Part shown: positions 1 to 9,441 of the stretch, in pieces
Layout of the letters: each line of letters starts with the position of its first letter
How positions within the stretch are numbered: the stretch's first letter is position 1
DNA from: Litoreibacter albidus
Lineage (GTDB): Bacteria > Pseudomonadota > Alphaproteobacteria > Rhodobacterales > Rhodobacteraceae
Length of the DNA stretch: 64,000 bases
NCBI RefSeq assembly: GCF_900107015.1
Contig: NZ_FNOI01000005.1
Coordinates: 62,001-126,000, forward strand
Reading direction: 5' to 3'
Translations under genes and position numbers: made by a program
Notes under the pieces: generated by a model
What the model saw: only the letters and a program-made list of their open reading frames with translations
Database searches by the model: none
What the model was told of the DNA's origin: nothing

Positions 1-10
1 CTTCAAAAGC

Positions 11-40
11 GTTTCATCTTGGCAAAAATATTCCCCCCGG
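11..40. repeat. Short dispersed intergenic repeat, copy A
   Basis: This 30-bp segment lies just after the stop of the GlcD-type oxidase gene. It resembles two segments at 17605-17634 (inverted) and 17781-17810. The shared pattern is a TCAT-TTGGC block, an A/T-rich AAATATTCC core and a C-rich end. It looks like a REP-like gene-end element; only three copies are in this window and the match is imperfect. Confidence 0.45.
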
Positions 41-50
41 ATGGGCGGTT

Positions 51-1484
51 TCAGCCCGCGCGGCGGGTCTCGGTCGCACTCAGCGGAAAAACCTTGGCGG
101 GGTTGAGCAGCCATTTCGGGTCGAACACGTCTTTGACCTTCATCTGCGCCTCCAGATCCTCGGGCGCGAATTGGTCGAACATCAGGTCGCGTTTCTCGAT
201 GCCAACGCCGTGCTCCCCCGTCAGGCAGCCGCCGACCTCTACACACAGGCGCAAGATGTCCGCGCCCATGGCTTCGCATAGCTCCAGATCGCCTTCCTTG
301 TTGGCGTTGAACAGGATCAGCGGGTGCATGTTGCCGTCGCCTGCGTGAAAGACGTTGCCCACATCCAGCCCGTATTGCTTGGACAGCTCGCCAATGCGTT
401 TCAAAACATAAGGCAGCTCCGACACGGGGATCGTCCCGTCAAGGCACATATAATCGTTGATCTGGCCCATGGCGCCGAAGGCGGATTTGCGGCCCAACCA
501 GATTTTGGCGCTTTCCTCGGCGGAGGTGCTTTCGCGCAGCTCCACGGGGTTATGCTTGCGGGCGATGTCCATGATCTTGGCAAGCTGGTCGTCGATCTCC
601 TGCGGGGAGCCTTCGACCTCCACGATCAGCAGCGCCTCGCAGTCGGGGTAGCCCGCGCCCGCGAAAGCCTCGGTGGCGCGGATGACGGGGCGGTCCATGA
701 ATTCGATGGCCACGGGCAGCACGCCCGCCTTGATAATGTCAGCCACGCAGGCGCCTGCGACTTCGTTGTCGTCAAAGCCCATTAACACGGGCCGCGCGCC
801 TTCGGGCTTGCGCAGAATGCGCAAGGTGGCTTCGGTAACAACCCCCATTTGCCCCTCAGAGCCGCAGATGATGCCCAGCAGATCGTAGCCCGCCGCATCC
901 AGATACGCGCCGCCGATTTCAACGATGGTCCCGTCCATCTGCACCATGGTCACGCCCAGCAGGTTGTTTGTCGTCACGCCGTATTTCAGGCAATGCGCCC
1001 CGCCGGAGTTCATGGCGATATTGCCGGCAATCGCGCAGGCCAGCTGCGACGAGGGGTCTGGGGCGTAGAAGAAATCATTCTCCTCCACCGCGCCGGTCAC
1101 GCTAAGGTTGGTCCGGCCTGTTTGCACACGGATGTAGCGGTCGTCGTAATTGGTTTCCAGCACAGCGCTGAGCTTGGCAACGCCTAGGATCACGCAATCC
1201 GCCGTGGGCAGCGCGCCCCCTGCCAGCGACGTGCCGGAGCCGCGTGGCACGACAGGCACGCCCTCTTCGTGGCAGATTTTCAAAACCGCCGCGACCTCCT
1301 CGGTGGAGGACGGCAGCACCGCGCAAAGCGGCGGGCATTTATAGGCCGTCAGCGCATCGCACTCATAGGCGCGGGTTTCGAATTCATCGTGGATCACCGC
1401 GTCCTTAGGCAGCACCTGCTGCAAGCGCGATACCAGCTTGGCCTTCTTGGCCATGATACGGGCGTCCGGGGCGGGCATTTCCAT
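51..1484 (-). CDS. glcD: FAD-linked 2-hydroxy-acid oxidase, GlcD type
   Basis: A 477-residue flavoprotein of the GlcD/D-lactate dehydrogenase family, which oxidises 2-hydroxy acids such as glycolate or D-lactate to 2-oxo acids. The FAD-binding PCMH loop PRGSGTSLAGG is at residues 80-90. The C-terminal FAD-oxidase domain carries HAGDGN (380-385) and TGEHGVG (422-428). The first ATG is preferred because GAGAGGA lies 6 nt before it; a second Met at residue 11 is less well placed. A perfect 23-bp dyad sits 25-47 nt upstream (1509-1531). In many Rhodobacterales glcE and glcF follow glcD; if present here they would lie beyond the left edge. The family is clear; glycolate as substrate is inferred. 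Confidence 0.85.
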   Translation of the reverse strand: MEMPAPDARIMAKKAKLVSRLQQVLPKDAVIHDEFETRAYECDALTAYKCPPLCAVLPSSTEEVAAVLKICHEEGVPVVPRGSGTSLAGGALPTADCVILGVAKLSAVLETNYDDRYIRVQTGRTNLSVTGAVEENDFFYAPDPSSQLACAIAGNIAMNSGGAHCLKYGVTTNNLLGVTMVQMDGTIVEIGGAYLDAAGYDLLGIICGSEGQMGVVTEATLRILRKPEGARPVLMGFDDNEVAGACVADIIKAGVLPVAIEFMDRPVIRATEAFAGAGYPDCEALLIVEVEGSPQEIDDQLAKIMDIARKHNPVELRESTSAEESAKIWLGRKSAFGAMGQINDYMCLDGTIPVSELPYVLKRIGELSKQYGLDVGNVFHAGDGNMHPLILFNANKEGDLELCEAMGADILRLCVEVGGCLTGEHGVGIEKRDLMFDQFAPEDLEAQMKVKDVFDPKWLLNPAKVFPLSATETRRAG

Positions 1485-1508
1485 GAGTTGTCCTCTCGCT
1501 GCACAGCA

Positions 1509-1531
1509 ATTGGTAAAAACATATTACCAAT
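1509..1531. promoter_or_regulatory. Predicted operator, perfect 8-7-8 dyad
   Basis: ATTGGTAA, a 7-nt spacer, then TTACCAAT: a perfect inverted repeat 25-47 nt before the GlcD-type oxidase start. The same design, with the same spacing, occurs before the FCD/GntR regulator (22158-22180) and the TRAP binding protein gene (40196-40218). It is inferred to be the operator of the FCD regulator. The geometry (TTGGT, 11 nt, ACCAA) is wider than the usual 3-nt spacing of FadR-family sites and would also suit a LysR-type protein. Confidence 0.65.
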
Positions 1532-1575
1532 TTACCCGTATGGCAAGTCCCCCAAATCGCGAGTAGCATCACGAT

Positions 1576-2304
1576 ATGACAATATTAGACCACCTGTCCC
1601 TTCTGACGCCTCTCGACGCCGCCGCCCTTGCTTTGCTGGCTTTCTGCTGGTTTTTCATGAGCTGGTGGATCGAGCGCCCCAACACCGCGCGCCCGTCGGT
1701 CACCGCCATCATGGTTGAATACCGCCGCGAATGGATGCGGCAGATGGTGACCCGCGACCCGCGCATTTTTGACGCGGCGATTCTATCGGACCTGCGCCAA
1801 GCGACGTCTTTCTTCGGCTCCGGCTGCATGATCGCGATTGGCGGCGTGCTGGCGATGATTGGCAACACCGAGCAAATCCAGATGGTCGCCTCCGACCTGA
1901 CCTCCGAGGAAATTCCCAGCATCGTCTGGCAGGTGAAGCTGATGGTGGTCGTGCTGTTTCTGACGCATGCGTTCTTGAAGTTCGTGTGGTCCAACCGGCT
2001 GTTTGGCTACTGCGCGGTGATCATGGCGGCGGTGCCCAACGACATCACCCAGCCCACCGTCTACCCCCGCGCCGCCCAAGCTGCCGACATCAACGTGCGC
2101 GCCGCGTGGAACTTCAACCGTGGGCTGCGCGCTATATATTACTCCTTGGGCACGCTGGCGTGGCTATTGGGGCCGATCCCCTTGATCCTTGCAACATTGA
2201 TGGTCACCTATATCATCTGGCAAAGGGAATTCTGGTCCCTGCCGCGCGACATTTTGCAAAACGGGCCTGCATTGCCTGCAGCCACCGAGGAGACATCGAC
2301 ATGA
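1576..2304 (+). CDS. DUF599 family membrane protein
   Basis: A 242-residue integral membrane protein that I recognise as DUF599. It has an N-terminal hydrophobic segment (about residues 12-32), a charged cytoplasmic-type stretch with an RREWMRQM motif (about 51-58), two central hydrophobic segments (about 82-98 and 118-137) and a C-terminal one (about 190-215). No enzymatic motif is visible and the family has no established function. It is divergent from the GlcD-type oxidase gene, 91 bp away, and its stop overlaps the next ATG by 4 nt (ATGA), so the two genes are probably translationally coupled. Confidence 0.8.
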   Translation: MTILDHLSLLTPLDAAALALLAFCWFFMSWWIERPNTARPSVTAIMVEYRREWMRQMVTRDPRIFDAAILSDLRQATSFFGSGCMIAIGGVLAMIGNTEQIQMVASDLTSEEIPSIVWQVKLMVVVLFLTHAFLKFVWSNRLFGYCAVIMAAVPNDITQPTVYPRAAQAADINVRAAWNFNRGLRAIYYSLGTLAWLLGPIPLILATLMVTYIIWQREFWSLPRDILQNGPALPAATEETST

Positions 2305-2663
2305 GACCTCTACTGGTATCGGCCTTCCTTTTGGGGGCAACCGCCCTGCCCGCGCTTGCAGACCAAGCGCTGATCGAGCGCGTGACCGCCCGCCAATCCA
2401 GCAACAGCTGGAGCTTTGACGTCACAATCAGCCACCCTGACACGGGGTGGGACCATTACGCTGACGGTTGGTCGGTGAATGCGCCGGACGGCACCGAGCT
2501 TGGCTTTCGCCAGTTGGCGCATCCGCATGAAAATGAACAACCGTTCACACGGTCCCTGTCTGGCGTCGTTGTGCCCGAGGGGGTGAGCGAGGTTATCATC
2601 CGCGCCCGTGACAGCGTGCACGGGTGGTCCGACAAGACCTACACCGTCAAGCTGAAGAACTAG
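2301..2663 (+). CDS. Small exported protein, unknown function
   Basis: A 120-residue protein with a clear Sec signal peptide (about residues 1-20, ending ALPALA before DQ). The mature part has beta-rich spacing with many Trp/His residues (SWSFDV, DTGWDHYADGW, HGWSDKTYTV), suggesting a compact beta-sandwich in the periplasm. I do not recognise a characterised family. The ATG overlaps the DUF599 stop (ATGA), so this start is preferred over longer in-frame starts. Its TAG stop overlaps the TAG stop of the convergent gene within one CTAG at 2660-2663. Confidence 0.8.
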   Translation: MRPLLVSAFLLGATALPALADQALIERVTARQSSNSWSFDVTISHPDTGWDHYADGWSVNAPDGTELGFRQLAHPHENEQPFTRSLSGVVVPEGVSEVIIRARDSVHGWSDKTYTVKLKN

Positions 2664-4723
2664 CGGCGGCCCTCGCGCAGCCACGCGCCGACCGTCAGCA
2701 TCATTGCCAGCAACAAGAACACCCACGGCGACACGAGCGCCGTGACGGTGACGTTCGTGGTCACGTAAGCGTCGCGCGGGGTCAGGCCGATCCAGCCGCG
2801 ACCGGCGGCGTTGCGACCTTCACCGACCATACGCAGGCTTGGAATGCCGTCCTCCAGACGTAAGATACCGCCACGGGTGGCATCGACCGCATCTTGCAGC
2901 TTGTCGCCAGAGGCCACGGTCTCGATGAATTCACGCGGGGCGGCAGGACCAAGGGCGAGGACGCTTTCCTGATCGCCCTCCTTCAGGCGGTAAAGCCCCT
3001 GCTGCGGCCCGTCGAATGTTGCGGTGAATCGGCCGGGGCTGGTTTCCGTCAGCGGCACCATGGTCACCGTGCCGTCAGGTGCGGTGATCTCCAACTCACC
3101 GACCTCCATCTCCAGCGTGCGGCGGGTCAGCGTCATGGTTTGCCCTTCGGCGGTGGCGGTCAGGGCCTCCTCCTCCAGATCAGGTTCTTTCATCATCCAG
3201 TGCGCCAGACGGCGCAGCAATTCCAGCTGCGGGCCACCGCCCTCAAATCCGCGGTGCCAAAGCCACGCCTGATCGGATGCCATAAGCGCGATGCGCCCTT
3301 CGCCCACGCGGTCAAGCGTGAGCAGCGGGCGGCCTTCTATCCCAGACATCACCGTTTGGCCTTGCAAGCGCTCTACCTCAATCTGGCGCATCCAGCGGCC
3401 CCAACCCGGCACCCCGTCTACGGGGGCAGTCGGCGCAAATTTCTCCAGACCTTCGGTCACCGGATGGCGCGCACCAAGCTCTGAGATAAGCGGCGTGAAG
3501 CCTTGGTCCAGCACCCGCGCCGTTGGGCGGGCCGGAAGGATGTCGCCCAAAGGCGAGCGGTAAATACTGTCGGCGGAGGCGAAGTCCGGCCCAGCCGCGA
3601 CAAGCACCGCGCCGCCGCCTTCGACATACTGCCGGATACTGTCGAAATAGAGGGCGGGCAGGATGCCGCGCCGTTTGTAGCGGTCAAAGATGATCAGATC
3701 GAATTCGTCGATCTTCTCCAAAAACAGCTCCCGCGTGGGGAAGGCGATCAGGGACAGCTCCGACACAGGCACGCCGTCTTGCTTTTCAGGCGGGCGCAGG
3801 ATGGTGAAATGCACAAGGTCGACCGCGCTGTCGGATTTTAGAAGGTTGCGCCATGTGCGCTCCCCCGCGTGGGGTTCGCCGGAGACCAGCAAAACGCGCA
3901 GCCTGTCACGCACGCCGTTGATCTGCACCACGGCGGAGTTGTTGCGGTCCGTCAACTCGCTGTCATCCGCCGCGACGTTGAATTGCAGCACGTTCATGCC
4001 GCCATGCGGCAGGGTGAGCGGCAGCTCCAGATCCTCACCTGTTGGCACTTGGAAGGTCTGCGCCTCTGCCCCGTCGATGGCGATGGAGAGGCTGGCCAAG
4101 GGCGGTGTGCCAGAGGGCACCGCGCCTTGATCCTCAATCCGCAATGTGAGGGTGATTTCCTCATCCAAGATCGCGAAAGCGGGCGCATTTTTGACGATTA
4201 GGCGGCGGTCCCAATCAGGGCTGCGTCCGGTCAAAAGCGTGTGCAACGGCGCGTCCAGCGCGGGGGCGCGGGCCGTGTCATGGACCTGCCCGTCGGTCAC
4301 GAGGATCGTGCCCGCAACGCGGGATTTCGGCACCTCCGACAAGGTATCGGTCAACGCGCTCATCAACTGGGTTCCGGCGTCGCCCTGCCCGTCGGGCACG
4401 GTGACCGTGCGCAGCTCCATCCCGCGCGACGTGATGTCATCGCTTAGGGCCTGAACGGCCTCGCCCGTTTGGGTGGTGCGGTCCGACAGGTGCTGCGACG
4501 CGCTGTCATCCACCACCATAACGACGATATCTGACAGGGGGTCGCGCTCCTCGTCCTGCAAAGACGGGTTGGCCAAGGCCCCGAGCAGAACGACCAGCGC
4601 CAAGCCGCGCAGCCACCAGCCATTCAGGCCGCGCCAGATCGCCAGCACCAAACAAAGCGTTGCCACAGCCGCCGCGACATACAGCGCGGGCCACGGCAGG
4701 AGAGGGGCAAAAATCACGTCCAT
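2660..4723 (-). CDS. Membrane-anchored VWA/glutamine-amidotransferase-like protein of the MoxR operon
   Basis: A 687-residue membrane protein, last gene of the moxR operon. Two N-terminal transmembrane segments (about 12-30 and 38-50) precede a von Willebrand A-like start with a MIDAS-type D72-x-S74-x-S76. The middle contains a region resembling class I glutamine-amidotransferase folds (LIIFDRYKRRGILP, then VEGGGAVLVAAGPDF) but with no recognisable catalytic Cys. One transmembrane segment closes the protein just before WLREGRR. Only 1 nt separates it from the upstream gene. MoxR systems pair AAA+ ATPases with VWA proteins in envelope or stress functions; the role here is not known. Confidence 0.8.
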   Translation of the reverse strand: MDVIFAPLLPWPALYVAAAVATLCLVLAIWRGLNGWWLRGLALVVLLGALANPSLQDEERDPLSDIVVMVVDDSASQHLSDRTTQTGEAVQALSDDITSRGMELRTVTVPDGQGDAGTQLMSALTDTLSEVPKSRVAGTILVTDGQVHDTARAPALDAPLHTLLTGRSPDWDRRLIVKNAPAFAILDEEITLTLRIEDQGAVPSGTPPLASLSIAIDGAEAQTFQVPTGEDLELPLTLPHGGMNVLQFNVAADDSELTDRNNSAVVQINGVRDRLRVLLVSGEPHAGERTWRNLLKSDSAVDLVHFTILRPPEKQDGVPVSELSLIAFPTRELFLEKIDEFDLIIFDRYKRRGILPALYFDSIRQYVEGGGAVLVAAGPDFASADSIYRSPLGDILPARPTARVLDQGFTPLISELGARHPVTEGLEKFAPTAPVDGVPGWGRWMRQIEVERLQGQTVMSGIEGRPLLTLDRVGEGRIALMASDQAWLWHRGFEGGGPQLELLRRLAHWMMKEPDLEEEALTATAEGQTMTLTRRTLEMEVGELEITAPDGTVTMVPLTETSPGRFTATFDGPQQGLYRLKEGDQESVLALGPAAPREFIETVASGDKLQDAVDATRGGILRLEDGIPSLRMVGEGRNAAGRGWIGLTPRDAYVTTNVTVTALVSPWVFLLLAMMLTVGAWLREGRR

Positions 4724-4724
4724 T

Positions 4725-7469
4725 CTAATTCCCCAACCGCTCTAGCAGGGCCGGCACATGGACCTGATCTGATTTGTAGTTGCCGGTCAGCACATGCATC
4801 ACCACGTTGACCCCAAAACGGATCGCCAACTCGCGCTGACGCTCGCCAGCAAAGCCGCGCCCCACCGGATAAAGGGCATTGCCCCGCGCATCGCGCGCCC
4901 ATGCCGCGGCCCAATCGTTGCCACCGATCAGCACCGGCGTCACCCCGTCGTTGAGATCACGGAACGGCAGCCCCTCCGCCGCTTGCGCGTCGGCGGGGGC
5001 GGCTTCGACCCAGATATCGCGCGAGGTGAACCGACCGGGATAGTCTTGCAACAGGTAGAACGTGCGCGTGAGCACGTGGTCTTCTGGAATGGGTTCCAGC
5101 GCGGGGATATCCAGCGGCGCGGCCAAGGCCTGCAACTTGCGGCCCATCGGCGTGGACGCGCCAAAGCCGCCGATATTGCCGTCGCGGGTGTCAAAAAGGA
5201 TCATCCCACCGGTTCGCAAATAGCGGTTCAGCTTGGCATAAGCTTCGGGCGACGGTGTGGGTTGGCTTTCAATGATCGGCCAGTAGAGGATCGGGAAGAA
5301 GGACAGCTCGTCCGCCTCCAGATCGACCATGATAGGGTCCGCAGGCTCCACCGAGGTGCGGCGAAACAGGCTCATCGACAGGCCGCGTAACCCCTCGTCT
5401 GAGACGCGGTCCAGCTTGGCGTCGCCGGTTTTCACATAGGCCAGCACCACCTCGGACGTGGCTTGCACCGCGCGGCTGTCATCTTGGGCGCGTGACTGCT
5501 GCGGTAGGGCTGACACTGCGAACAGCACGACGGCGGCTGTCGTCGCGCCGCGCAGCTTGCCGGACAGCGACAGCGTGGCGAGGATATCGAGCAGTAACAG
5601 CAGCAAAGCCGCCGACAAAAGCGCGCCCATCAACGGGGTTTCCTGCGCCACGGACAGGCCTTCGACCTTGGTGCCCGCGGGCCATGACGATGCACTGAGG
5701 GTTGTGTCGCTGGCGATCACGTTCAAGGCAATGCGCCGGTCCTCCCCCGCATACAGACCAGGCGGAAGCGCGGCACCGATGGGATTTTCGGCCAGCACCT
5801 CGCCCGCCACGCCTGCCAAATCACCCGCATCGCTGACCACGCCAAACGCGTCGAGCGTTTCTTCGGGCACCCATGTCGTGCCGATCAAATCTTCCGCCGC
5901 GATGGTTGCGGGGCGGGTGGAGATCGCGAGGCGCTCCAACATCTGCACGAACAGGCCAGACAGCGGCAGGGTGGACCATTCGGCGTTGGCGGTGACGTGG
6001 AACAGGATGATCTGACCGTCGCCCAAGGATTTGCGCGTGACCAGCGGCGTACCGTCCGCCAGCGACGCCACGGTGCGTGCGGCTAAGTCTGGGTCCGGCT
6101 GCGCCACCACTTGCGCGGTGACTTGCACGTCTTCGGGGATGCTAAGGCCAAAGAACGGGCCGTCGCGGGTAAAGGCCCGCAGCGCTTTCGGCTCCCCCCA
6201 TGACATGGCACCGCCGACGCTGCGCCCGCCCGCGCGCAGGCGAACGGGCATAAGCGGATCGTCGCTTTCGACATCGGCGGCGGCGGTGCGTGGTCCGGCA
6301 AAGCGGACCAACATACCGCCCTCATCGACCCAATCCAAAAGCGCGTCACGTTCCGCGCCGGACACGGTTGCAACATCGGCCAGCACCAATGCGTCGGGAC
6401 TGGCGAGCAACATGTCTTGCAAGCTGCCTTCGATCAGGTCGGCGGTCGGCACCAGTGCTTTGTTCAGGTAATAGAGCGGCGACAGCAGGTCTTGCGCCTC
6501 TTGGTCGTTGCGGCCTGCCAGCAAGCCGACTTCGCGCCGCTTCAAGGCATCATCCGTCAGCGCCACAGCCCCTGCCGAGCGCAGCCCCGCAATTTCGAAG
6601 CGGTTCACACGGTTGCGCAATTCGGTCGGCAGGTCCAACAGCACCTCTGTCGAGGTCGCCCCTGCGGCGAAGTCGGCGGTGGCGGTGGCCAATTCACGCT
6701 CCGCCCCGTTCGGGTCCGGCCCCATGGCCGACAGGGTGATGCTTTGCGCGGCACCCGCAGGGCTGCGCAGCGCGGTGATGGAAATACGACCGTCTTTGAA
6801 CACGGCGGGCTTCAAGGCATAGATCGGGCGCGCGGTTTCAATGATGCTGACATCGCCTTTGGCCTCAAACGCGGCCAACACATCCGCACGGCTGTCGCGG
6901 TCCAACCCGTCAGAGAACCAGACGGTATCGAAGGCCGCATCGCCAAGGCGCGGCAGCCACTCTGCCACCTTATCTGCGTCCGGTGCCCATGCGCGGGGCT
7001 GCACCCCTGCGAGCGTTGCGGCGACGGCGTCAGCGGATTGGAAGCTCAGCGGGCCAGCGGGCGGGTCGGACAGAAGGGTGATGGTGGCGGGGCGGCCTTC
7101 GCGGGCGGCTTCGGCCAAAAGCTCCTCCACACGGGCTTTGCGGGCTGGCCAGTCGCGCGCGCTGGCCCAAGAGCCGTCCATAGCGATGAGCAGCGGGCCG
7201 GAGCCTGCGCGGTCTTCTTCGGGGTTCAGGACCGGACCCGCGAAGCCGATGATAAACGCGGCCACCGCCAACATGCGCAGCAGCAGCAACCACCACGGGG
7301 TGGTGTCGGTCTGAGCCTTATCGTCGGTCAGGCCAAGCAGCAGCGCGATGCCTGGAAAGCGGCGTTTGACCGGCGCGGGTGGCACGGCGCGCAGCAGCCA
7401 CCACAGGATCGGCAAAATCGCGAGGGCGGCTAAAAGAAGCGGTGCGGTGAAGGCAAGACTGGCTATCAT
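4725..7469 (-). CDS. BatA N-terminal / DUF4159 membrane protein
   Basis: A 914-residue protein. The first 85 residues match the aerotolerance-regulator N-terminal (BatA) module: a hydrophobic start (IASLAFTAPLLLA), a conserved FPG element and a second membrane segment (WWLLLLRMLAVAAF). A long periplasmic-type middle follows, then a membrane segment near residues 610-660. The last 200 or so residues are a DUF4159 domain (GGMILFDTRDG, RDIWVEAA and the PVGRG region). The start chosen overlaps the DUF58 gene stop as ATGA; an 11-residue longer in-frame start is less likely. Proteins of this layout accompany moxR and DUF58 genes in alphaproteobacteria; biochemical function is undetermined. Confidence 0.85.
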   Translation of the reverse strand: MIASLAFTAPLLLAALAILPILWWLLRAVPPAPVKRRFPGIALLLGLTDDKAQTDTTPWWLLLLRMLAVAAFIIGFAGPVLNPEEDRAGSGPLLIAMDGSWASARDWPARKARVEELLAEAAREGRPATITLLSDPPAGPLSFQSADAVAATLAGVQPRAWAPDADKVAEWLPRLGDAAFDTVWFSDGLDRDSRADVLAAFEAKGDVSIIETARPIYALKPAVFKDGRISITALRSPAGAAQSITLSAMGPDPNGAERELATATADFAAGATSTEVLLDLPTELRNRVNRFEIAGLRSAGAVALTDDALKRREVGLLAGRNDQEAQDLLSPLYYLNKALVPTADLIEGSLQDMLLASPDALVLADVATVSGAERDALLDWVDEGGMLVRFAGPRTAAADVESDDPLMPVRLRAGGRSVGGAMSWGEPKALRAFTRDGPFFGLSIPEDVQVTAQVVAQPDPDLAARTVASLADGTPLVTRKSLGDGQIILFHVTANAEWSTLPLSGLFVQMLERLAISTRPATIAAEDLIGTTWVPEETLDAFGVVSDAGDLAGVAGEVLAENPIGAALPPGLYAGEDRRIALNVIASDTTLSASSWPAGTKVEGLSVAQETPLMGALLSAALLLLLLDILATLSLSGKLRGATTAAVVLFAVSALPQQSRAQDDSRAVQATSEVVLAYVKTGDAKLDRVSDEGLRGLSMSLFRRTSVEPADPIMVDLEADELSFFPILYWPIIESQPTPSPEAYAKLNRYLRTGGMILFDTRDGNIGGFGASTPMGRKLQALAAPLDIPALEPIPEDHVLTRTFYLLQDYPGRFTSRDIWVEAAPADAQAAEGLPFRDLNDGVTPVLIGGNDWAAAWARDARGNALYPVGRGFAGERQRELAIRFGVNVVMHVLTGNYKSDQVHVPALLERLGN

Positions 7470-8371
7470 GACGCCCCGCGTTCCAGCGACTGATACAGCC
7501 ACAGCAGGGCCTTGGCCGCCGGATCATTGGTGTGATGGCACATGTAGCGCCAGCCGGTTTTACGGGCCAGATCCTGCAACTGCGCCTTGCGCGCGGCAAG
7601 TCGCTGCAAATACGCGTCGCGCAGGGAATTGGCCTTGAGGGTTTCGAATTTTATGGCGCCGGACATGCTCTCGAAGACGGTGCGCCCGTCGTAGGGAAAG
7701 GCCTCCTCGTCAGGGTCCAGCACTTGCAGCAAAACCCCGCGCACACCGCGATCGGTTGCGGCGGTCAGGGCGGTGGCAACCTCTGCCGGATCGCCCAGAA
7801 AGTCGGAAATAAACACCGCGCGGGAGCCTGCAGGCAACACACGGGCGTTGGGCGCGCCGTAGTCGGCAGTGCCTTCCGCATTCATCAAATGGCCAGCCGT
7901 GCGGGTCAAATGCCCCTCGCCGCGCCGTGGCGGGGTGCCGCGATCCGCGAGGCCGAAACGCTCTCCGCCTTTGTTCAGCAACACACAGAGCGCCATGGCG
8001 ATAACGCGGGCGCGGTGGCCCTTGGTGGGGCGATCCTTGCCACCCGCAAAGGACATAGACAGCGCGTCATCAACCCAGAGCATGACCGATTGCGCCGCTT
8101 GCCATTCCTTTTGACGCACGAAGGTGGCGTCGGACCGCGCGGAGCGCCGCCAGTCCACATCGCGCAGCCCGTCGCCGTGTTGCGTGGGACGGTACTGCCA
8201 AAATTCATCGCCCATGCCCGCCCGTTTGCGGCCATGTTCCCCCAAGAGAACCGTCGCGGCCAAATGCTCCGCCTGCGCCAAAAGCGCGGGGAAGGCGCTG
8301 GCGTGGGCCTCGGCGCGGTGCCGTAGGCCTGCGGGCGTGGTCGCGGTATCTTTGGGGGTGGCTTGGCTCAC
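7466..8371 (-). CDS. DUF58 domain-containing protein
   Basis: A 301-residue DUF58 protein, the usual partner of MoxR AAA+ ATPases. The diagnostic block GDEFWQYRPTQHGDGLRDVDW with WRRSARSD and QKEWQ is at about residues 50-80. A VWA-like remnant follows (VMLWVDDALSMSF). The GTG start overlaps the moxR TGA (GTGA) and matches where similarity begins; the open frame extends 75 codons further upstream but overlaps moxR. Its own stop overlaps the next gene as ATGA, so the operon is tightly coupled. No membrane segment is seen, so it is probably cytoplasmic. Function is inferred only from context. Confidence 0.88.
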   Translation of the reverse strand: MSQATPKDTATTPAGLRHRAEAHASAFPALLAQAEHLAATVLLGEHGRKRAGMGDEFWQYRPTQHGDGLRDVDWRRSARSDATFVRQKEWQAAQSVMLWVDDALSMSFAGGKDRPTKGHRARVIAMALCVLLNKGGERFGLADRGTPPRRGEGHLTRTAGHLMNAEGTADYGAPNARVLPAGSRAVFISDFLGDPAEVATALTAATDRGVRGVLLQVLDPDEEAFPYDGRTVFESMSGAIKFETLKANSLRDAYLQRLAARKAQLQDLARKTGWRYMCHHTNDPAAKALLWLYQSLERGAS

Positions 8372-9375
8372 GCCGCAGCTTTCCGCTGGCTGGTTTTGGC
8401 GGCGACATCCGCGATAACGTCGGACAAAACGCGCCCTTCCGCGCGGGCGGCGAAGCTCAGCGCCATGCGGTGCGACAGGATCGGGTCCGCCATCGCCAGC
8501 ACATCGTCGGAGGATGGCGCGAGGCGGCCTTGCAGCAACGCGCGGGCGCGCACGGTCAGCATCAACGCCTGTGCGGCGCGGGGGCCCGGCCCCCAAGCGA
8601 CGGTTTCGCGCACCAGATCGGTGGCTTCGCCCTCGTCAGGGCGGCACGCGCGGACCAGATCAAGGATATGCTCCACCACCGCATCGCCCACGGGCATGCT
8701 GCGGACCAAATTTTGTGCTGCGATTAGCTCCGCGCCTGTGAAGACCTGCGTGGATTTCGCCGTCGCCGTACCGGTTGTGGCCAGCAGGATATCGCGCTCG
8801 GTGTCGCGGTCGGGGTAGTCGACGTTGATTTGCAGCAAGAAGCGGTCAAGCTGGGCCTCCGGCAACGGGTAGGTGCCTTCCTGCTCCAACGGGTTTTGCG
8901 TGGCCAGAACGTGGAATGGCGCGGGCAGCTTGTGGTCAACGCCCGCCACGGTGACGGAGCGTTCCTGCATCGCCTGAAGCAGCGCGGACTGGGTGCGCGG
9001 CGAGGCACGGTTGATCTCATCTGCCATCAACAACTGCGCGAAAATCGGGCCCTCGATGTAGCGAAACGCGCGGCTGCCATCGTCTGCGGTTTCCAGCACC
9101 TCGGAGCCGATGATATCGGCGGGCATCAAATCCGGCGTGAACTGCACACGGTTGGAGCTGAGCCCCATAACGGTGGAGAGCGTATCAACAAGCAGGGTTT
9201 TGCCCAAGCCGGGAAGCCCCATGAGCAGCGCATGACCGCCGGACAACATGGCAATCAGCGATAAATCAACTGCGCCCTGCTGGCCAATGATCTGCTGGCC
9301 GATGCTGTTGCGCGCAGCGTTCAGCTTGTCCGCAAGGGCTTCAATATCTTTTACCAGTTCCTGCGCGTCTGCCAT
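8368..9375 (-). CDS. moxR: MoxR family AAA+ ATPase
   Basis: A 335-residue AAA+ ATPase of the MoxR family, thought to act as a chaperone that activates or assembles VWA-containing partners. Walker A is GLPGLGKT at 53-60, Walker B ends in MADE (D119, E120) followed by INRASPRTQSALLQAM, and sensor 1 lies around the ATQNP motif. It is first in a four-gene minus-strand operon (DUF58, BatA/DUF4159, VWA-like membrane protein) in which every junction overlaps or nearly touches. It is divergent from the DUF1285 gene with 66 bp between. Length and motifs fit a full, active ATPase. Confidence 0.95.
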   Translation of the reverse strand: MADAQELVKDIEALADKLNAARNSIGQQIIGQQGAVDLSLIAMLSGGHALLMGLPGLGKTLLVDTLSTVMGLSSNRVQFTPDLMPADIIGSEVLETADDGSRAFRYIEGPIFAQLLMADEINRASPRTQSALLQAMQERSVTVAGVDHKLPAPFHVLATQNPLEQEGTYPLPEAQLDRFLLQINVDYPDRDTERDILLATTGTATAKSTQVFTGAELIAAQNLVRSMPVGDAVVEHILDLVRACRPDEGEATDLVRETVAWGPGPRAAQALMLTVRARALLQGRLAPSSDDVLAMADPILSHRMALSFAARAEGRVLSDVIADVAAKTSQRKAAA

Positions 9376-9441
9376 GTGACAACTCCCTCGGGGCGGCTAT
9401 AATCAATATGTATATAAAGGCAGATATGGCGGGATAATAGA

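Noticed and set aside
6417-7433. A 338-codon open frame on the plus strand opposite the BatA/DUF4159 gene
   Set aside because: It lies entirely antisense to a recognisable gene, has low-complexity Arg/Gly/Gln-rich sequence and matches no family I know. High GC causes such long shadows.
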